A stretch of 44,908 bases of DNA from Archangium sp. (GTDB lineage Bacteria > Myxococcota > Myxococcia > Myxococcales > Myxococcaceae). Below the pieces are notes generated by a model that saw nothing but the letters and a program-made list of their open reading frames with translations, had not been told where the DNA came from and did not search any database. The stretch covers positions 1 to 44,908 of the forward strand of contig JAUYRZ010000025.1 in NCBI GenBank assembly GCA_030695565.1, in the 5' to 3' direction. Made by a program: the position numbers and the translations under genes. Position 1 is the first letter of the stretch. Each line of letters begins with the position of its first letter. This document shows positions 41,147 through 44,908 of this stretch, one piece after another.

Positions 41147-42832
41147 ATGCTGGTACCGCTCGTCGTCACGCTGTTGATCGCCGCGAAGCCGCCCGCAGAT
41201 CCCCGCCTGGATCTGCTCGACGCGATGGTCGAAGAGATCAACCGCAACCAGGTCGAGCTGAAGCTTCGGGAGAACCGCGGCCCGTACTTCATCGGGTACC
41301 AACTCAAGGACTACGACTCGCGCGAGGTGATGGCGCGGTACGGGGCGCTCTTTCAAGACGCTACCCATCGTGATCGGAAGATCAGCGTCGACGTGCGCGT
41401 GGGCGAATACGGCTTCGACTCCTCCATCGGTGACGAGCTCGATCTCAGCTTCTCGCTCAAGGGCACCAGCTACCTCGCGCGGAAGAGCGCCCCCCTCGAC
41501 GACTCGCCGGCCGCGCTGCGTACCGCGCTCTGGCTGCTGACCGACGAGAAGTACAAACAGGCGCTCTTCAACTATCTCAAGAAGAAGGGAGACGACGTCT
41601 ACTCGGTGGAAGATCCCAAACGGCCGCCGTCGTTCTCGAAAGAATCACCCGAAGTGCAGGTCGGGGTGCGCGCGCCGTTCGTGTTCTCGCGTGATCGCTG
41701 GGTCGCCTTCTCTCGTGAGGTCTCGTCGCGGCTGGCCGGAGAGAAGGCCTTCTTCGACTCCGAGGTGCGGATCAGCGGCGACAAGGTGGTGCGCTACTTC
41801 GTCAACACCGAGGGCACCCGCATCGTGACCGAAGACACGCTCTACGGCGTGCACGTGCAGGTCTACACCCGGGCCGACGACGGGCAGTTGCTGGAGAACT
41901 CGCGCGAGTTCTACGCGCCGCTCGAGTCGCAGCTGCCGGGCGACGCGCTGATGAAGAAGGAGGTCGAGGTGATGGTGACCGAGCTGCTCGCGCTGCGGCT
42001 GGCGCCCACCATCGATCCGTACACGGGCCCCGCGATCCTCGACGCCGAAGCTGCGGGCGTGCTCTTTCACGAAGCGGTCGGTCACCGGTTGGAAGGCGAG
42101 CGGCAAGACAACGAGGCCGAGGGCAAGACGTTCCGCGGGCAGGTGGGCAGGCAGGTCTTGCCGCCGTTCATCTCGGTGATCGACGACCCCACCGCGGTGG
42201 AGCGTGCGGGCGAGCAGCTCAACGGCCACTACCTCTTTGATGAAGAAGGCGTGAAGGCGCAGAAGGTGACGCTGGTGAAGGCGGGCGTGCTGCAGACCTA
42301 CCTCCTCTCGCGCAGGCCGGTGGAGGGCTTCCTCAAGTCGAACGGCCACGGCCGCGCGCAGGGCAGCCGCAAGCCCATCGCGCGCATGGCGAACCTGTTG
42401 GTGGAGTCGACCAAGCGCTTCTCCGCGGCCGACTTGAAGGCACAGCTGATCGCCGAGGCGAAGCGGCAGGGAAAACCGTTCGGCTTGCTCATTCGCGACA
42501 TCACCGGCGGCAACACCAACACCACCAGCTTCGGTTACCAGGCCTTCAAGGGCACGCCGCGCATGGTGTACCGGGTGGATCTGAAGACCGGCGCCGAGAC
42601 GCTGGTGCGCGGGGTGGAGATCGTCGGCACGCCGCTCTCGTCGATCAACCGCATCCTGGGCACCGGGCAGACCGACGGCGTTTTCAACGGCTTCTGCGGG
42701 GCGGAGAGCGGCATGGTGCCCGTGTCCACCGTGGCGCCTGCGGTCTTGCTGCAGGAGATCGAGCTGCAACGCGCGTTGGAAGGCAAAGATCGCCCGCCGC
42801 TCATCCCCAGCCCGGTTTCGCTGAAGAAATGA
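41147..42832 (+). CDS. Exported TldD/PmbA-family metalloprotease
   Basis: Protein of 561 residues with an N-terminal hydrophobic segment (MLVPLVVTLLIAA) that looks like a signal peptide; E. coli TldD is cytoplasmic. The zinc motif H308-E-A-V-G-H313, followed by R-L-E-G-E, matches TldD (H-E-x-x-x-H). A C-terminal F-C-G-A-E-S-G-M-V-P-V supplies the expected Cys ligand region. TldD and its partner PmbA/TldE form a heterodimer that cleaves unfolded or leader peptides (for example in microcin B17 maturation). No TldE gene is seen here, so this may work alone or with a distant partner. The stop overlaps the next gene's ATG. Confidence 0.88.
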   Translation: MLVPLVVTLLIAAKPPADPRLDLLDAMVEEINRNQVELKLRENRGPYFIGYQLKDYDSREVMARYGALFQDATHRDRKISVDVRVGEYGFDSSIGDELDLSFSLKGTSYLARKSAPLDDSPAALRTALWLLTDEKYKQALFNYLKKKGDDVYSVEDPKRPPSFSKESPEVQVGVRAPFVFSRDRWVAFSREVSSRLAGEKAFFDSEVRISGDKVVRYFVNTEGTRIVTEDTLYGVHVQVYTRADDGQLLENSREFYAPLESQLPGDALMKKEVEVMVTELLALRLAPTIDPYTGPAILDAEAAGVLFHEAVGHRLEGERQDNEAEGKTFRGQVGRQVLPPFISVIDDPTAVERAGEQLNGHYLFDEEGVKAQKVTLVKAGVLQTYLLSRRPVEGFLKSNGHGRAQGSRKPIARMANLLVESTKRFSAADLKAQLIAEAKRQGKPFGLLIRDITGGNTNTTSFGYQAFKGTPRMVYRVDLKTGAETLVRGVEIVGTPLSSINRILGTGQTDGVFNGFCGAESGMVPVSTVAPAVLLQEIELQRALEGKDRPPLIPSPVSLKK

Positions 42833-43641
42833 AGGAGCTCACGCTCGCCGAGTGGTGGGCCCTCGACGAGTCGGGGAGGGCGGTGGTGGTCGATCAGCTG
42901 CTCGAGCGCGTGCCTGCGGGCTACATCGATCCGCGCTCGACCGGTCACGAGCCGCAGGTGCTGCCGCAGTTCATTCACGAAGCGACGGGTGTGCTGTTCC
43001 ACGTGATGTTCGGGGGGCCGGCCGTCATCGGCATGTCTCAGCGGCGCTTCGATCGGCTGCGGCTGATCTCCGCGGATGACGACGAAGACCTGATGGTGCC
43101 GGTCGCGTACCTCGAAGAAGCGAAGGCCCTGCTGCCGGCGCGCGAGGTGATGGTGCCCACCGCCTTGTTCGCTCGCGACGCCTTGCCGTTTGGCGTGTTG
43201 CGGAAGTTGGGCCTCGATGAACGGCACCTCACGGTCGCCGCGATGAGCCCCGTGGCGCTGGGCTCGTTGCTCCGGGCGCTGACGCCGCTGCAATGGCGAG
43301 CGCCTTCAGAGGCCGAGTGGGAATACGCCGTCCGCGCCGTGGAAGATGAAGTCACCGATGCCCCGCTGAACCGGCCCAGCGGGCGGCTGCTGCGCTGTGG
43401 CCTGGGGCGCATGGGGCACCAGCTCGAGTTGTGCCGCGATGATTGGCGCGACGATCTGGCGCAGCAGCCCGCGAGCGGGAGTTTCGGGAAAGGTCACGAG
43501 GTGCTCCGAGGGAGGGGCAACGGCGCCCGGTTCGCGGGCTGGAACGTTTCAGCCGCGTGGAACGAAGCCCTCTGGCCCGGGCGCACGCGCGTCGGATCAG
43601 CCGCCGTGGCCTTTCGGCCATGGGTGGATCTCCTGGCCTGA
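42829..43641 (+). CDS. Degenerate FGE/SUMF1-like protein (paralog B)
   Basis: Protein of 270 residues whose ATG overlaps the TldD-like stop (ATGA). It has the FGE hallmark R-A-P-S-E-A-E-W-E-Y-A near residue 160, then G-R-M-G-H-Q-L-E-L-C-R-D-D-W, which aligns with the G-N-V-W-E-W-C-x-D-W block of FGE proteins, and V-L-R-G-R-G-N-G-A-R-F, which aligns with R-G-G-S-W. It retains more of the fold than paralog A, but the catalytic Cys pair of true FGE is not evident. The N-terminus (A-V-V-V-D-Q-L-L-E-R-V-P) matches paralog A. Coupling suggests that it acts with the exported protease, though it has no signal peptide itself. Confidence 0.78.
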   Translation: MKELTLAEWWALDESGRAVVVDQLLERVPAGYIDPRSTGHEPQVLPQFIHEATGVLFHVMFGGPAVIGMSQRRFDRLRLISADDDEDLMVPVAYLEEAKALLPAREVMVPTALFARDALPFGVLRKLGLDERHLTVAAMSPVALGSLLRALTPLQWRAPSEAEWEYAVRAVEDEVTDAPLNRPSGRLLRCGLGRMGHQLELCRDDWRDDLAQQPASGSFGKGHEVLRGRGNGARFAGWNVSAAWNEALWPGRTRVGSAAVAFRPWVDLLA

Positions 43642-43675
43642 AGGAGTCACCACCCAGTTGTAGTAGGTCAGCGGC

Positions 43676-44908
43676 ATGCGCTTTCTCCCCCTCCTGGCCC
43701 TGGTGTTCTCGGCTGCGTGCGCGAGCCTTCCGCTTTACCCCTCGCGTCCCGGTGCCTCGACGGGAGCGCCGCACGCCGATCCGCTTCCTTCCAAGGTGGT
43801 GGTGCACCTGACGGCGACCTCCGAAGGCCTGCGCAACGCGCTCGAGACGCGCGTGCCGAAGAGCGGAGAGACCTCGTTCGAACTCCGCGGTCCGCGCGCG
43901 GTGCTCTGGAGCCGGGGCCCGTTCACGCTGCGCTTCGCCGATGGCCGGGTGGAGCTGAAGACCGACCTGACGCTCGAGGTCGCGCTGCCGCTGCTGGGCA
44001 AGCAGATCGTGCCCGTCGCCGTGACGGTGGTGGGCGAGCCCATCATCACCAGCGATTGGAAGGCGAGGCTGCAGGGCGCGCACGTGAAGCTCGAGTCGAA
44101 AGACATGCGCCTGCGCACCGCCCAGGGTTTCGGCGGCGCGATGGAGAGCGCCACCAAGACCACCGAAGAATTCATCGAAGGCTTTTCCTGGGACCTCGGG
44201 CCCCAGATGAAGGAGGCGTACCAGAAGCTGGCCATGCCCATCACCTTGCCCGCGGGCGGGGCTGACGGCTGCGCGTTGCTGCGCGTCACGTCGATCGAAG
44301 CGGGGCCCACGGTGATTGCGGGCGGCTTCGAGAAGGATCTGGCGATCGTGGTCGAGCCTTCGGTCACCATGCCTTGCGGAAACCCGGTGCTCCCGGCCGA
44401 CCCGCCGCGGCTCTCGAACGTGGCCACGCTGCCTTCAGGCCCGTTCACGGTGGTGGTGCCGATCGCCGCTCGCTACGAAGAGCTCGCCAAGGCGATGTCG
44501 CTGGCCTTCACCGACGGGAAGCTCTTCTTCTCCGACACCTACAAGGAGCTCTACCTGAGCAACCCCGAGGTCTACGCCTCGGCGTCGGATCAGCTGGTGG
44601 TGAAGCTTCACCTCGCAGGGCCCATCAAGGCCGGCAGCCTCACCGCCAACCTCGATGGCGATCTGTACTTCGCGGGTCACCCCGAGGTGGTCGACAACGA
44701 GCTGCGCATTCCTGATCTCGAGCCGACCGTCGACACCAGCAGTTTCCTGCTGGGCTTGAAGGCGAGCCTCGACAAGGACGGCATCCGCAACCAGGCGCGC
44801 GCGGCGCTCAAGCTCGATCTCGGAGAACGGTTCGCCGCGGTGAGGGAGAAGCTGAGCAAGGACGTCGCCTTCGAAGGTGAGCTCGGCTGCCTGCGCGCGA
44901 ACGTGGCG
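43676..44908 (+). CDS. DUF4403-family lipoprotein, 3' end beyond the window
   Basis: The open frame begins at ATG 43676 and runs 411 codons to the window edge without a stop. The leader ends L-V-F-S-A-A-C (lipidated Cys15). The body is strand-rich, with blocks resembling DUF4403: S-N-V-A-T-L-P-S-G-P-F-T-V-V-V-P-I near residue 245, then G-K-L-F-F-S-D-T-Y-K, and near the end E-L-R-I-P-D-L-E-P-T-V-D-T, similar to the repeated lipid-tube-like halves of that family. DUF4403 proteins are periplasmic or outer-membrane and may bind lipids; their role is unproven. The C-terminal part is missing, so total length is unknown. Confidence 0.8.
   Translation, partial: MRFLPLLALVFSAACASLPLYPSRPGASTGAPHADPLPSKVVVHLTATSEGLRNALETRVPKSGETSFELRGPRAVLWSRGPFTLRFADGRVELKTDLTLEVALPLLGKQIVPVAVTVVGEPIITSDWKARLQGAHVKLESKDMRLRTAQGFGGAMESATKTTEEFIEGFSWDLGPQMKEAYQKLAMPITLPAGGADGCALLRVTSIEAGPTVIAGGFEKDLAIVVEPSVTMPCGNPVLPADPPRLSNVATLPSGPFTVVVPIAARYEELAKAMSLAFTDGKLFFSDTYKELYLSNPEVYASASDQLVVKLHLAGPIKAGSLTANLDGDLYFAGHPEVVDNELRIPDLEPTVDTSSFLLGLKASLDKDGIRNQARAALKLDLGERFAAVREKLSKDVAFEGELGCLRANVA

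Overview
This window reads as a piece of a large, GC-rich chromosome from a myxobacterium (Myxococcota, most likely suborder Cystobacterineae). This is inferred from gene content, not from a marker gene. The clues are two secreted proteins ending in MYXO-CTERM-like tails, eight predicted lipoproteins, a very long TPR protein, many GTG starts, third codon positions that are almost always G or C, and a Lon protease resembling the myxobacterial type. No phage, IS element, CRISPR array or rRNA is visible. Most of the window is ordinary chromosome; the unusual material lies in the surface and envelope genes and in a dispersed palindromic repeat.

Layout. 1-2131: two tandem, translationally coupled paralogous secreted proteins. 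2132-4882: an unknown gene, then lipA and a 2-oxo acid dehydrogenase E2. 4933-5892 (minus): a FHA protein and a small membrane protein. 5962-10717: greA and recG (overlapping), a triple zinc-ribbon protein, a small membrane protein and a CinA-N/MoaB-like protein. 10757-15769 (minus): a 1670-residue TPR protein. 16126-17655 (minus): hutH. 17738-21831: lysC, an exported ComEA-like HhH protein and a zinc-ribbon/TM protein carrying a repeated T-M-x-F-G motif. 21832-26146: NlpC/P60-like, TPR-like and disintegrin-like lipoproteins. 26180-28254: an SpmA-SpmB fusion, an SCP2-like protein and a small helical protein. 28323-32449: tRNA-Val(CAC), a DUF4124-like protein, tRNA-Arg(CCT) directly abutting cca, then mnmA and a lipoprotein. 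32469-34828: a c-type cytochrome lipoprotein, a SPOR protein, an EF-hand-like lipoprotein and a small ribbon-helix-helix protein. 34925-37375 (minus): lon. 37560-44908: a VWA lipoprotein, a 48-residue ORF, a HAD phosphatase, two degenerate FGE-like paralogs, a hexapeptide acyltransferase, an exported TldD-like protease and the start of a DUF4403 lipoprotein.

How parts fit together. Neither tRNA encodes its 3' CCA, and the CCA-adding enzyme starts one base after tRNA-Arg, followed by the tRNA-thiolation enzyme MnmA, giving a small tRNA-maturation cluster. LipA sits just upstream of an E2 that needs lipoate. A short REP-like palindrome occurs nine times, mostly between genes, with two inverted copies translated in frame inside recG.

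The best candidates for undescribed biology are: the lipoprotein with 13 disintegrin-like four-cysteine repeats; the zinc-ribbon protein with 12 T-M-x-F-G motifs; and the degenerate FGE-like pair, one member of which is translationally coupled to an exported TldD-like protease. All assignments come from reading the sequence without database searches.
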